Source: Bacteroidetes bacterium UBA1312
GTDB taxonomy: Bacteria > Bacteroidota > Bacteroidia > Chitinophagales > Chitinophagaceae
Length of the DNA stretch: 47,588 bases
Reading direction: 5' to 3'
Assembly: GCA_002307135.1 (NCBI GenBank)
Contig: DBTQ01000015.1
Location: 144,527-192,114, forward strand
Position 1 is the stretch's first letter. Each line of letters starts with the position of its first letter. A program made the position numbers and the translations under genes. Shown piece by piece: positions 1 to 8,505 of the stretch. A model generated the notes under the pieces. That model made no database searches. It saw only the letters and a list, made by a program, of their open reading frames with translations, and was not told the DNA's origin.

Positions 1-30
1 GTAAATGGGCTTTTATTTTTACTGAATTTT

Positions 31-2805
31 TTATTTCTTAGTCACATTGATGTCAATGCGTCTGTTTTGTGCTTTACAAACTTTGTTGTCATTAGCCGCA
101 CAAACAGGATATTGCGGTCCATAACCTTCAGCTTGCAAACGACTTGCAGTTACACCTTGCTTTACTATAGCAGCCTTAGCAGCCTCAGCTCTTTCTTGCG
201 ACAGTTTTACATTAGCCGCAGAATCACCTGTATTATCTGTATAACCGCCCAATTTCAATTCTAAATTAGGATACGCTTTCATAATAATAGCGATGTTCTT
301 TACTTGTTGTTCAGAACTTGCTTTTAACTTTGAACTGTTTGATTCGAAATATAAACGATCCATTACAAACCATGTCTTTTTGTCAAGCGGTTTGTTCGCA
401 TCTGTAATAAAGCCAAACAATTTGCTTTCGGACGAATTTGCACCAACATTCAATTCAGAACCATCAGCCAATTTTACCGTATGTAATTCACCTAAATCAT
501 AAACAAAATCACCCGCTTCATTAACTGTTCCTGTTGAACTTGTAGAAGTTACTGTTGTATTACCATTTTCATTCACTGTTGTAACGGTCGAGTCTTTTAC
601 AAGCGTTCTTGTTGTTTCACCACCGCCATTAAGCAACATCAATGTATTCATTTTATCAGCACGCCTTTTTTGAATATCTGCTTTGTGGAGTGTTGCTAAT
701 GTTGGTGCTATTACTAAAGCTACTATTGACATCAATTTAATTAAAATATTCATTGATGGGCCAGATGTATCTTTGAATGGATCTCCCACAGTATCCCCTG
801 TTACAGAAGCTTTATGTGGTTCTGATTTTTTATAGTAAGTAACTCCATTTATATCGACACCTTTTTCAAAAGATTTTTTAGCGTTATCCCATGCTCCACC
901 TGCATTGTTTTGGAACATACCCATCAATACACCACTAACTGTTGCTCCGGCAAGGAAACCACCTAATACTTCCGGGCCAAATACAAAGCCAATAATTAAT
1001 GGAGAGATAATAGCAATAGCCCCAGGTAACATCATTTTTTTAATGGAAGCTTCTGTAGAAATGGCCACGCATTTTTCATATTGTGGTTTACCAGTACCAT
1101 CCATGATTCCTGGTATTTCACGAAACTGGCGGCGAACTTCTTCGACCATTGCCATTGCGGCCTCACCTACAGCGCGAATCGCTAATGAAGAGAAGATAAA
1201 AGGAATCATTGCCCCAATAAATAAACCGGCCAATACATCTGCTCTGTATATATCAATACCATCTATACCTGCAATACCTACAAATGCTGCAAATAAGGCC
1301 AAAGCAGTCAATGCAGCCGAAGCGATTGCAAAGCCCTTACCAGTCGCTGCAGTAGTATTACCAACAGCATCAAGTATATCTGTCTTTTCACGCACATCTG
1401 CTGGTAGTTCGCTCATTTCAGCAATACCACCTGCGTTATCAGCAATAGGCCCGAAAGCATCAATAGCCAATTGCATAGCTGTAGTTGCCATCATACCTGC
1501 TGCAGCAATAGCCACGCCATATAAACCTGCAAAATGATAAGATCCATAAATACCGGCAGCTAATACAAGAATTGGTAAAAAGGTACTTTCCATACCCATA
1601 GCCAAACCGCCAATGATGTTGGTCGCATGTCCGGTTCCACTCTGCGTTACGATACTCATTACAGGGCGTTTACCCATAGCAGTATAATATTCCGTAATAA
1701 TACTCATCAAAGTTCCTACCGACAATCCTACAAGAATAGAATAAAATACATCCATATTCGTGAAAGTAAATCCACGCAATGTCATTGATGCTGGTAAAAT
1801 ATTGGTGCTTAAAAAGAAACAGGCAATTGCGGTTAATATGATAGAACCATAGTTACCCATATTCAATGCATTTTGCACTTTTGTTGTGCTCAGTCCTGCA
1901 TTTTCAGAAATACGCACAAAGAATGTTCCAATGATAGAAAGAATAATTCCCACACCAGCGATCAACATAGGTAATAAAATCGGCGCTAATCCACCAAACA
2001 TATCAGTTCCAATGGCAGAAGTTGTTTCACGACCCAACACCATTGTAGCTAATACTGTAGCTACATAAGAACCAAACAAATCTGCGCCCATTCCAGCTAC
2101 ATCACCTACGTTATCACCAACATTATCCGCAATTGTTGCAGGATTTCGTGGATCATCTTCCGGGATGCCCGCTTCTACTTTACCAACAAGGTCAGCACCA
2201 ACGTCTGCTGCTTTAGTATAAATACCACCACCCACACGGGCAAACAAAGCAATACTTTCTGCGCCCAATGAAAAACCTGTCAATACTTCGATTACACGCT
2301 TCATCTCTTCACTGTCCACAGCTGCATTAGGAGCAAAAGCCATTTTAAGTACAATGAATAACGAACCCAAACCTAATACCGCGAGTCCTGCGACTCCCAT
2401 TCCCATTACAGAACCTCCTGTAAATGATACCTTCAGGGCTTTGCTCAAGCTCGTACGAGCTGCTTCTGCTGTACGTACGTTACTTTTAGTGGCTATACGC
2501 ATGCCCAAAAAACCAGCTAATGCGCTAAAGAAAGCTCCGACAATAAAAGAAAGTGCAATTGTCCAATGACTATTCTTATCACTAAAGCCCATAAAACCAA
2601 GCAACAATGCAGCAATAATCACAAAATAACTCATCACTTTGTATTCAGCTTTCAAGAACGCCATAGCACCATCAGCAATATATCCGGCGATTTCTTTCAT
2701 ACGAGCATTACCCGCATCTTGTTTGGTAACCCAAGCACTTTTCACAAATGCAAAAAGTAAAGCAATGACACCGAATAGCGGCACGAGGTAAAATAATGAA
2801 TTCAT
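31..2805 (-). CDS. hppA: Membrane-bound ion-translocating pyrophosphatase fused to a C-terminal OmpA-like domain
   Basis: Integral inner-membrane enzyme that hydrolyses PPi and pumps H+ (or Na+). The 924 residues contain the family hallmarks: EDDPRNP near 215-221, DNVGDNVGD at 227-235, FGPIADNAGG at 451-460 and GNTTAATGKG at 482-491. Ala486 and Gly489, where K+-independent enzymes have Lys and Thr, predict a K+-dependent enzyme. The gate glutamate of helix 6 is absent (ADLFGSY at 241-247), but a Glu lies in helix 5 (GAES, E183), an arrangement I associate with Flavobacterium-type H+-PPases. The family usually ends near 700-770 residues. Here a low-complexity Thr/Ser linker (about 730-765) leads to an OmpA/MotB-type peptidoglycan-binding domain (about 812-924, with LGGYTDNTGD and NRRIDINV). 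The C-terminus of these pumps faces the periplasm, so the extra domain could grip the cell wall. Single gene with its own promoter; ATG start. Confidence 0.96.
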   Translation of the reverse strand: MNSLFYLVPLFGVIALLFAFVKSAWVTKQDAGNARMKEIAGYIADGAMAFLKAEYKVMSYFVIIAALLLGFMGFSDKNSHWTIALSFIVGAFFSALAGFLGMRIATKSNVRTAEAARTSLSKALKVSFTGGSVMGMGVAGLAVLGLGSLFIVLKMAFAPNAAVDSEEMKRVIEVLTGFSLGAESIALFARVGGGIYTKAADVGADLVGKVEAGIPEDDPRNPATIADNVGDNVGDVAGMGADLFGSYVATVLATMVLGRETTSAIGTDMFGGLAPILLPMLIAGVGIILSIIGTFFVRISENAGLSTTKVQNALNMGNYGSIILTAIACFFLSTNILPASMTLRGFTFTNMDVFYSILVGLSVGTLMSIITEYYTAMGKRPVMSIVTQSGTGHATNIIGGLAMGMESTFLPILVLAAGIYGSYHFAGLYGVAIAAAGMMATTAMQLAIDAFGPIADNAGGIAEMSELPADVREKTDILDAVGNTTAATGKGFAIASAALTALALFAAFVGIAGIDGIDIYRADVLAGLFIGAMIPFIFSSLAIRAVGEAAMAMVEEVRRQFREIPGIMDGTGKPQYEKCVAISTEASIKKMMLPGAIAIISPLIIGFVFGPEVLGGFLAGATVSGVLMGMFQNNAGGAWDNAKKSFEKGVDINGVTYYKKSEPHKASVTGDTVGDPFKDTSGPSMNILIKLMSIVALVIAPTLATLHKADIQKRRADKMNTLMLLNGGGETTRTLVKDSTVTTVNENGNTTVTSTSSTGTVNEAGDFVYDLGELHTVKLADGSELNVGANSSESKLFGFITDANKPLDKKTWFVMDRLYFESNSSKLKASSEQQVKNIAIIMKAYPNLELKLGGYTDNTGDSAANVKLSQERAEAAKAAIVKQGVTASRLQAEGYGPQYPVCAANDNKVCKAQNRRIDINVTKK

Positions 2806-2843
2806 AATTTGTTTGTATTGTGTTAAATATTTTTAGATCGTCG

Positions 2844-2874
2844 CAAAAGTAGTGGCTTTAGTATCAAAAAGCAA
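2844..2874 (-). promoter_or_regulatory. Promoter of the pyrophosphatase gene
   Basis: On the minus strand TACTTTTG (2851-2844) matches the Bacteroidota -7 element TAnnTTTG. A TTG (2874-2872) lies 20 bp upstream as the -33 element. The start codon is 39 bp downstream of the -7 element. Confidence 0.6.
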
Positions 2875-2981
2875 GATAAAGATCAATTAAAATAAGCCAA
2901 CCTATAAATCTCCCATTATAAACAAATCCCTCAGTCATTCCAACAATGCTAGCAAATCCACTAGTATTGAACAACCATTTT

Positions 2982-3013
2982 ACCGTTCGTAAACAAAAGC
3001 GACCGTTCGTAAA
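2982..3013. promoter_or_regulatory. Two 12-bp direct repeats, candidate operator
   Basis: ACCGTTCGTAAA occurs at 2982-2993 and again at 3002-3013, 20 bp apart start to start, which is about two helical turns. The first copy is also part of a small dyad (TTAC-n5-GTAA). The pair lies about 70 bp upstream of the beta-barrel gene pair and on the far side of the divergent pyrophosphatase promoter. Regulator unknown. Confidence 0.4.
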
Positions 3014-3081
3014 ACAGTTTGGCTGAATCTTCATGATTTGATTACATTCGTTCACATCAAGTAACAGCAATATATCAATGT

Positions 3082-3797
3082 ATGAAACATAACAAGCAAC
3101 AGAATATCGTCATCATTATAATACTACTTAGCGCATTCAGTATAAAGTCATATAGTCAAAAAACAGGAACACTACTCATTCATCTATCCACGGGTATAGG
3201 TATTACCAGCAGCGATAATAATGGCGGGTACTTTCCAAGCTTAGGCAATATGAACTTAACTACACTCAGTATCGGGAAAATGTTTAGCACAAACGTAGCC
3301 TTATCAACAGGAATAGGGCTAAGTTCCTACAATTACAACCTCTTCTATGACAGAGGAGATGCAGGCAGTCAAAAAGTACAATACTTAGAGCTACCTTTCA
3401 CACTAAAAGTGACCAACGAATCATCGCGCAAAAAAGATCCGTATTATTTTACGGCGAATTCGGATTCATGATAGGCATCCTTGTTAATGCTTATTATACA
3501 GGTACAAATGGCTATTCAGGTTACGTAGCACCAAGCCAGAGTGAACACAATGAGTCTAGCGTATCAAAGGTGAATATCAAACCATTTATGGGCTGTGGCA
3601 TTGCTATAAAAGCGAGTAATACTGTACAAATGACACTTGGCATGCTGGGGATGAGCGCATTCGGCGAACAAAGTGGCAGAGCTGATAACACTCAAAAATA
3701 TCCAGCCTACTTCACTCTATCCAGCTTCTCTGGTAAAGTAGGCGTGCAAGTGGCATTGGCCAATAAACAACATACGCCTGCAAAAAGTGCATTATGA
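3082..3797 (+). pseudogene. Frameshifted small outer-membrane beta-barrel-like protein (first of a tandem pair)
   Basis: Two pieces in different frames (3082-3471 and 3468-3797) together align along their whole length with the intact downstream gene: signal peptide, then YFPSLGNMNLTTLSIGKMF, a YLELPF segment, ILVNAYYTGTNGYSG, and a final FSGKVGVQV strand. The break lies at a TTTT run (3447-3450). Adding one T restores a reading frame (PYYFYGEFGFMIGILV) matching the downstream copy (TSFYADIGCLAGILV). Either a recent one-base deletion or a homopolymer sequencing error; both halves remain otherwise free of stops, so the lesion is young at most. The N-terminus (MKHNKQQNIVIIIILLSAF..SYSQ) is a clear export signal. 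Its stop overlaps the next ATG (ATGA), so the two were co-translated. Function unknown; a small PorT-like barrel is the best guess. Confidence 0.75.
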
Positions 3798-4468
3798 ACA
3801 AACAAATCATTACATACATGCTCATTATGCTGTCAAGTATAAATGGATGGAGCCAAAGCTGGGGTGAAAGCAATACAAGCACATTTATAAATTTATCATC
3901 CGGAGTAGGCCTTACTGATGGTGGAGGTAGTTATTTCCCGGGCTTGAGCCCTATGACAATGACAACGCTTACTATCGGCAAAATGTTCGGGCATCAATTA
4001 GGATTATATACAGGTATTGGCTATAGTTCATATCATTATGAGATGCAAAACTACGATAGATACATGTTTGGTAAGCAATCTTTAAAATATCTGGAAGTAC
4101 CATTCGCCTTACATTATACTAAACAATCATCAAAACGCCGGACAAGTTTCTATGCTGATATAGGCTGCCTGGCAGGTATTCTTGTTTATGCTCATTGGGC
4201 AGGGAACGATGGTAATTCAGGGAATACGCCAGTTAGTCCAAATAAACAGAATGAATCCGATGTGAAGAAATTAAATATTAAGCCATTTTTAGGCTGTGGG
4301 TTTACAATTGACGTTTCTGACGCTTTTAAAATTGCTATAGGAATGCAAGGTTCAGGCGCATTCGGAGAACAAGCTAAAGTATATTCATCTGTCGGGTATT
4401 ATGGATCTACGGCCGACTTAGTAAGTTTTTCAGGTAAAGTAGGTTTACAAGTACGAATTGGCGACTAA
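3794..4468 (+). CDS. Small outer-membrane beta-barrel-like protein, function unknown
   Basis: 224 residues with a signal peptide (MNKQIITYMLIMLSSINGWSQ) followed by alternating hydrophobic/polar strands rich in Gly and aromatic residues (TGIGYSSYHYEM, FLGCGFTIDVS, FSGKVGLQVRI), as in eight-stranded outer-membrane barrels. It ends on a strand-like tail, typical of a barrel C-terminus. It is the intact paralogue of the broken gene just upstream and is coupled to it by an ATGA overlap. No catalytic motif is visible. I do not recognise a named family beyond an outer-membrane beta-barrel of Bacteroidota. Expressed, if at all, from the promoter of the upstream copy. Confidence 0.75.
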   Translation: MNKQIITYMLIMLSSINGWSQSWGESNTSTFINLSSGVGLTDGGGSYFPGLSPMTMTTLTIGKMFGHQLGLYTGIGYSSYHYEMQNYDRYMFGKQSLKYLEVPFALHYTKQSSKRRTSFYADIGCLAGILVYAHWAGNDGNSGNTPVSPNKQNESDVKKLNIKPFLGCGFTIDVSDAFKIAIGMQGSGAFGEQAKVYSSVGYYGSTADLVSFSGKVGLQVRIGD

Positions 4469-4504
4469 ACATTTTACTTTAAGTATTTTAAACTTTTGAT
4501 TTCC

Positions 4505-4512
4505 TACTTTTG
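4505..4512 (+). promoter_or_regulatory. -7 promoter element before prmA
   Basis: TACTTTTG fits TAnnTTTG, 19 bp before the TTG start of prmA, which would give a leader of about 14 nt. No good -33 TTG is seen at the usual spacing. Confidence 0.45.
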
Positions 4513-4531
4513 AACTCAAAATTTAAATACG

Positions 4532-5350
4532 TTGAATTATCTACAGATAGAAATACAAATACCGGAAAACGAAACACGTGAATTATTAATTGCGGCACTC
4601 TACGAATGTGCTATTGAAGGTTTTGAAGAAAACACGACTTCATTGATAGCTTTCGTTCCCGAAAAAGATTATAATTCTACTGCAATAGCAGATTTATTAA
4701 AATCTTACTCATTAAACTATACTGTAACGTCTATTCCAAAACAAAACTGGAATGAGCAGTGGGAAGAAAATTTTCAACCAGTTATCGTTCAAGATTTTTG
4801 TACAGTTCGTGCACATTTTCATAACATTCCAATTGTTACATTACACGATATAATCATTACGCCTAAAATGTCTTTTGGTACTGGGCATCATGCCACCACC
4901 CGACTGATGATCGAACAAATGGCTGAAATTGATTGTACAAATAAACGGATACTCGACTTTGGCACAGGTACTGGTGTTTTAGCTATTCTTGCAGCCAAAT
5001 TAGGCGCTACTGATATAATAGCTATTGACAATGACGAATGGTCGTATGAAAATGCTAAAGAAAATGTGTCGATGAATAATTGTACCTATATTGATGTGCG
5101 TCAAGGAATATTGGAAGACATAGATAATACTATGCATTTCGATATTATATTGGCCAATATCAATCGTCATATTCTACTTGAATATATGGATAATATGTAT
5201 CAATTGCTTGACAATAAAAGTATATTGCTTATGAGTGGATTATTGACGGAAGACGAAACTATTATACGAAATGCCGCAACCACTTCTGGTTTTAAAATTG
5301 CGGATGTGCATACATTGGGTAATTGGATTAGCATTAAATGTATAAAGTAG
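4532..5350 (+). CDS. prmA: Ribosomal protein L11 methyltransferase
   Basis: Cytosolic SAM-dependent methyltransferase that trimethylates ribosomal protein L11. 272 residues, usual for the compact Bacteroidota form. An N-terminal substrate-recognition domain (about 1-100) is followed by the diagnostic PKMSFGTGHHATT at 111-123, SAM-binding motif LDFGTGTG at 141-148, AIDNDEWS around 165-172, and ANINRHILLEYM, which carries the catalytic-site Asn motif. The start is TTG at 4532; no upstream in-frame ATG fits and the protein begins correctly for the family. A strong terminator follows. A roughly 30-nt piece of its 3' end is repeated at 8393, marking the breakpoint of the downstream protease duplication. 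Confidence 0.95.
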   Translation: MNYLQIEIQIPENETRELLIAALYECAIEGFEENTTSLIAFVPEKDYNSTAIADLLKSYSLNYTVTSIPKQNWNEQWEENFQPVIVQDFCTVRAHFHNIPIVTLHDIIITPKMSFGTGHHATTRLMIEQMAEIDCTNKRILDFGTGTGVLAILAAKLGATDIIAIDNDEWSYENAKENVSMNNCTYIDVRQGILEDIDNTMHFDIILANINRHILLEYMDNMYQLLDNKSILLMSGLLTEDETIIRNAATTSGFKIADVHTLGNWISIKCIK

Positions 5351-5377
5351 TAATCAAAAAAAAGTGCGGTAAAAAAT

Positions 5378-5408
5378 AGAGCCTGTCTTGTATAAGACAG
5401 GCTCTTTT
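5378..5408. terminator. Bidirectional terminator between prmA and protease copy 1
   Basis: Perfect 11-bp stem GAGCCTGTCTT (5379-5389) / AAGACAGGCTC (5394-5404) with a 4-nt loop, an A-run on the left and TTTT on the right. It serves convergent transcripts from both sides. Confidence 0.85.
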
Positions 5409-5431
5409 CGTATTAAAGATGGTAGGTTCTA

Positions 5432-8221
5432 TTAATAAACTACCAATTTCTCTGTTTGATTCATGTTATCATCGCCTGTAATGTGTACCAAATACATGCC
5501 TTTCACTTGAATTGAAGCAGCTGGTATTTCAATACGTGCATTGTTTGCATCTACTCTTTGCGCTACTGTGTAAACTACTTTACCGGTAATGTCGGTAACT
5601 TGGATATTAACGTGCGCATTCGCTGCTTTGAACAAAACGTATGCATTGGATGTCGTCGGATTCGGAGCAACTGCTGCGTTTCTTTCTCCTAATACCATCT
5701 CATTTACACTCAATGGATTATTGCTGATGTTAAAACGATCTAGATAAAAGTTATTGGCTGTTTCAACCATAGCATTGCCTACCGGCTTACCATAAGGACG
5801 GTAACGGAAGCGGAAATAAACTTTAGGGTCACGTATTGGAGTTGTACCATTTTTCAAATCAATGCTTACTGGTTGCCAATCTGTGTAAGAAGGTGTATAT
5901 TCTGTACCTGGTTTTGTAGCCACACCTACTGTTTGTAGTTGAGCTCCTCCCATAACTTTTAGCGTAGTCCATGTTCTTCCACTATCTTTAGAGTAGGCAA
6001 TAGTTAATGTATCTTTCATATAACGTGGGTCACTCGTTGAGTAAGCACCTGCCATCATAAAGTTGACATTACCATTTGTACCTAATGAACTCAAATCGAA
6101 GGCAGGAGTAAAGAAATCATCTTTATCGCCATTCGGATCTCCTGTAAGGTTTGCAGGGTAGGCACGGTCGTCAAAACTTCTGTAACGGATAGAAGTACGG
6201 TCATAATATCCAGCCGTATTGACAACCTCCCATTTAAATCTATTGTTGTAATAATTAAAAATAGGCCATTTATCTAAGTCTCCTCCAGGATTAAATTCCT
6301 GATAGTAACCAATAGGATTAACTGCTGTTGGATCTGCAACATAAATATTAGAAGTGTTACCGGTATAGCTACCAGTAACCGGATCTAAAATAGGGCTTGT
6401 ACCAAAGGTATCTGATCCATTAGCATTTGTTGCAATCATCGTTATAGTAGCCCAGCCCGGAGTAGCGAATTGAGTCGTGAAAGAACCTGTAGAAGTAGAA
6501 GTGGGGGTAGTGGATCCATTAGACAATGTCCAATTTATACTAGTTGCTGTTGCACGCCATGTTCTATTCATAAGTTTAAATTGACTAGCAGCACCTGCAG
6601 TCATGAAATACGTTGGACCAGCCTCCGTTACATATAAACCCTTTTCGATAGAGTATGCCGCTTTAGGTGTCATTGCTGGCGTAGCAGATAATGCACCTGT
6701 TTTAGCAAGATTGCTTGGAGACCACAAACTATCTCTCTTTGCTACATCACTAGTTAAAGCTGCACGCATACGTTGTGTTTGACCATAAGTAAACATTTTA
6801 GAGCAGTAAGTATAATCCATTACGTTTTGAGCATTAGTAGTATCAGGATAGTCCACTAAAGAATCTCTTGTACGCACTCCCGGGTATATCTTAAAATATC
6901 CGTATTTCACGCGCCAATTGTAAAAGAAATTATAATAACCATTAGTTGAAAGAGTCTTAATTAATATAGCCCCATTAGTACCATAAGGATAGGAAGATAA
7001 TCCAGAAACAACAGTGTCCTTTAATGCTCCTGCATTTTGATTAAAGCGTAAGCTATATATGGCATTGGTGTCCCCTCCACCAGGAACTGTAAAATTAAGC
7101 GCTACAGTTTGCGCACTGTTGACCACTGTACTCAACACCGTTTTTGTATTAATAACAACATTATTTTTGGTCAACGCAATTGTATAAGAAGAACCAATAG
7201 CTGCTGTTGGGTAAAAATCCACAGAATCCAATGATGTAACGGTGCGAGAACTAAAAGTGATACCTTTAACAGTAGAAGTATCTGATTGAGGAAGGACAGA
7301 TACAGTTCCTACAGTAACTGTATCAACTCTAAGTTTTGCAATACCTTTAGTACTATTAATACAGAGTGTATCCCACATTTTAGAAGTGGGGGTATAGTTA
7401 CAACCGGTAGATGGACTATGACCCTTAGTAGGAGGAGTATCATCAACATCATCATCTCCACATGAAACTTCCGGATTATTAGTGTTACCCCATGGATGCG
7501 CCAAATTTAATTCATGACCCAATTCATGTGAAATTGTATTGTCTCTGTTTACATAATCGTATAATGAAATGACTCCATCATAATAAGGAATAGCATCTGC
7601 TGTAGGAGGTTGATAAGCATAAGCAGCAGCACCACCATGTCCAGGCATCAAATTAACAACCCAAACATTCATATAGTTGCTCGGCGACCATAAATCAAAT
7701 TTCGCCTGATCCCCTCCATTTTTGGAAAGATAAGACTGGCGACGCGTAATGCCATTTGTTGGTTTACCATCTGGATCGACTGTTGCTAAATGCCAAGTTA
7801 TATTAGCCTTACCAATATACCGCTGATTAGAGTTATTGATGAAACCTTTAAAAGGAGCAATGACTTCAGCAGTATCGGTATTTTGCTTGTGATACATTTT
7901 ATTGATATCACTTACACATTGTACAATATCAGCATCTGGTAAATATTCTGCACCATAATCATGAATGATATGAAAAACAATAGGGATATCATAAATAACA
8001 CTACCATCATCTGTCGTTTTTGCAAAACGACTGATGTCTGTAGATGCTAGTTTCTCTCTGATGTATTCATTCAATTGGGCTTCCTTCATCGCAATATCAG
8101 GACGCAATGCCAATTGTTGAAGATATACTTCAGTTGTACCACATGGCTGGAACGTCTGAGCTTTGGAAGTAACGCCAAATAAAGATGCCGTTGATAGGGT
8201 TAATAATAATTTCTTTATCAT
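5432..8221 (-). CDS. Secreted M43-like (cytophagalysin-type) zinc metalloprotease with T9SS sorting domain, copy 1
   Basis: 929 residues. Signal peptide (1-21, cleaved after SKAQ); propeptide region; metzincin catalytic domain with zinc motif HELGHELNLAH at 232-242; Met-turn NVMDY at 466-470 followed by the M43-style FTYGQTQRMRAAL. An inserted segment of about 160 residues (about 295-455), predicted beta-rich, separates the zinc motif from the Met-turn. A PKD-like domain (about 545-605), a jelly-roll-like region (about 640-830) and a type A T9SS sorting domain (about 850-929, starting VAPNPTTSNAY) complete it. It would be exported by the T9SS and released or surface-bound. Odd: the Gly of HExxHxxGxxH is Asn239 here, while copy 2 keeps Gly. 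Its own promoter lies in the spacer between the copies. Confidence 0.9.
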   Translation of the reverse strand: MIKKLLLTLSTASLFGVTSKAQTFQPCGTTEVYLQQLALRPDIAMKEAQLNEYIREKLASTDISRFAKTTDDGSVIYDIPIVFHIIHDYGAEYLPDADIVQCVSDINKMYHKQNTDTAEVIAPFKGFINNSNQRYIGKANITWHLATVDPDGKPTNGITRRQSYLSKNGGDQAKFDLWSPSNYMNVWVVNLMPGHGGAAAYAYQPPTADAIPYYDGVISLYDYVNRDNTISHELGHELNLAHPWGNTNNPEVSCGDDDVDDTPPTKGHSPSTGCNYTPTSKMWDTLCINSTKGIAKLRVDTVTVGTVSVLPQSDTSTVKGITFSSRTVTSLDSVDFYPTAAIGSSYTIALTKNNVVINTKTVLSTVVNSAQTVALNFTVPGGGDTNAIYSLRFNQNAGALKDTVVSGLSSYPYGTNGAILIKTLSTNGYYNFFYNWRVKYGYFKIYPGVRTRDSLVDYPDTTNAQNVMDYTYCSKMFTYGQTQRMRAALTSDVAKRDSLWSPSNLAKTGALSATPAMTPKAAYSIEKGLYVTEAGPTYFMTAGAASQFKLMNRTWRATATSINWTLSNGSTTPTSTSTGSFTTQFATPGWATITMIATNANGSDTFGTSPILDPVTGSYTGNTSNIYVADPTAVNPIGYYQEFNPGGDLDKWPIFNYYNNRFKWEVVNTAGYYDRTSIRYRSFDDRAYPANLTGDPNGDKDDFFTPAFDLSSLGTNGNVNFMMAGAYSTSDPRYMKDTLTIAYSKDSGRTWTTLKVMGGAQLQTVGVATKPGTEYTPSYTDWQPVSIDLKNGTTPIRDPKVYFRFRYRPYGKPVGNAMVETANNFYLDRFNISNNPLSVNEMVLGERNAAVAPNPTTSNAYVLFKAANAHVNIQVTDITGKVVYTVAQRVDANNARIEIPAASIQVKGMYLVHITGDDNMNQTEKLVVY

Positions 8222-8260
8222 TGCTTAATGATTTTTTAGTTGATAATAAATCACGAAAAC

Positions 8261-8268
8261 CAAAGGTA
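8261..8268 (-). promoter_or_regulatory. -7 promoter element of protease copy 1
   Basis: Minus-strand TACCTTTG (TAnnTTTG), 40 bp upstream of the ATG at 8221. It lies in the roughly 150-bp unique spacer (8242-8392) between the duplicated units, so copy 1 has a promoter that copy 2 lacks. No clear -33 TTG. Confidence 0.45.
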
Positions 8269-8452
8269 TAAAATTTTGTGAAGATTGCACGGAATTTTTA
8301 TCTTATATCTTCATTGTCCTGTTAGTTAAGTTTAAGGTCCTCTTCGCCTTCGCTATATAATACCAATTGCCCATCATGAAAGAAAATTATCAGGTAATTG
8401 GATTAGCATTAAATGTATAAAGCAGTAATTAAAAAAAGTGCGGTAAAAAATA

Positions 8453-8480
8453 GAGCCTGTCATATACAAGACAGGCTCTA
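8453..8480. terminator. Terminator of protease copy 2
   Basis: Duplicate of the prmA/protease terminator: GAGCCTGTC (8453-8461) / GACAGGCTC (8470-8478). The loop-proximal part has diverged, so the stem is 9 bp with an 8-nt loop instead of 11 bp with 4 nt. Confidence 0.7.
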
Positions 8481-8505
8481 TTCGTATTAAAGATAGTAGG
8501 TTCTA

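Larger units (their letters stand above)
5318..8241. repeat. Tandem duplication unit, copy 1
   Basis: About 2.9 kb that includes the last 30 or so bases of prmA, the terminator and the whole first metalloprotease gene. It is repeated at 8393-11311 with an offset of about 3,075 bp. Similarity ends just upstream of the start codons, after the motif GCTTAATGATTTTT. Confidence 0.9.

Noticed and set aside
905..1537. 210-residue ORF antisense to the pyrophosphatase
   Set aside because: Shadow of a highly biased coding sequence; Ala/Ile/Pro-rich without domain pattern.
2864..3070. 68-residue minus-strand ORF between the pyrophosphatase and the barrel genes
   Set aside because: It runs through the promoter and the direct repeats, has no protein-like pattern and no start signal.
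3441..3475. Programmed ribosomal frameshift in the first barrel gene
   Set aside because: No slippery heptamer or downstream structure is apparent, and the intact paralogue needs no frameshift; a deletion or sequencing error is simpler.
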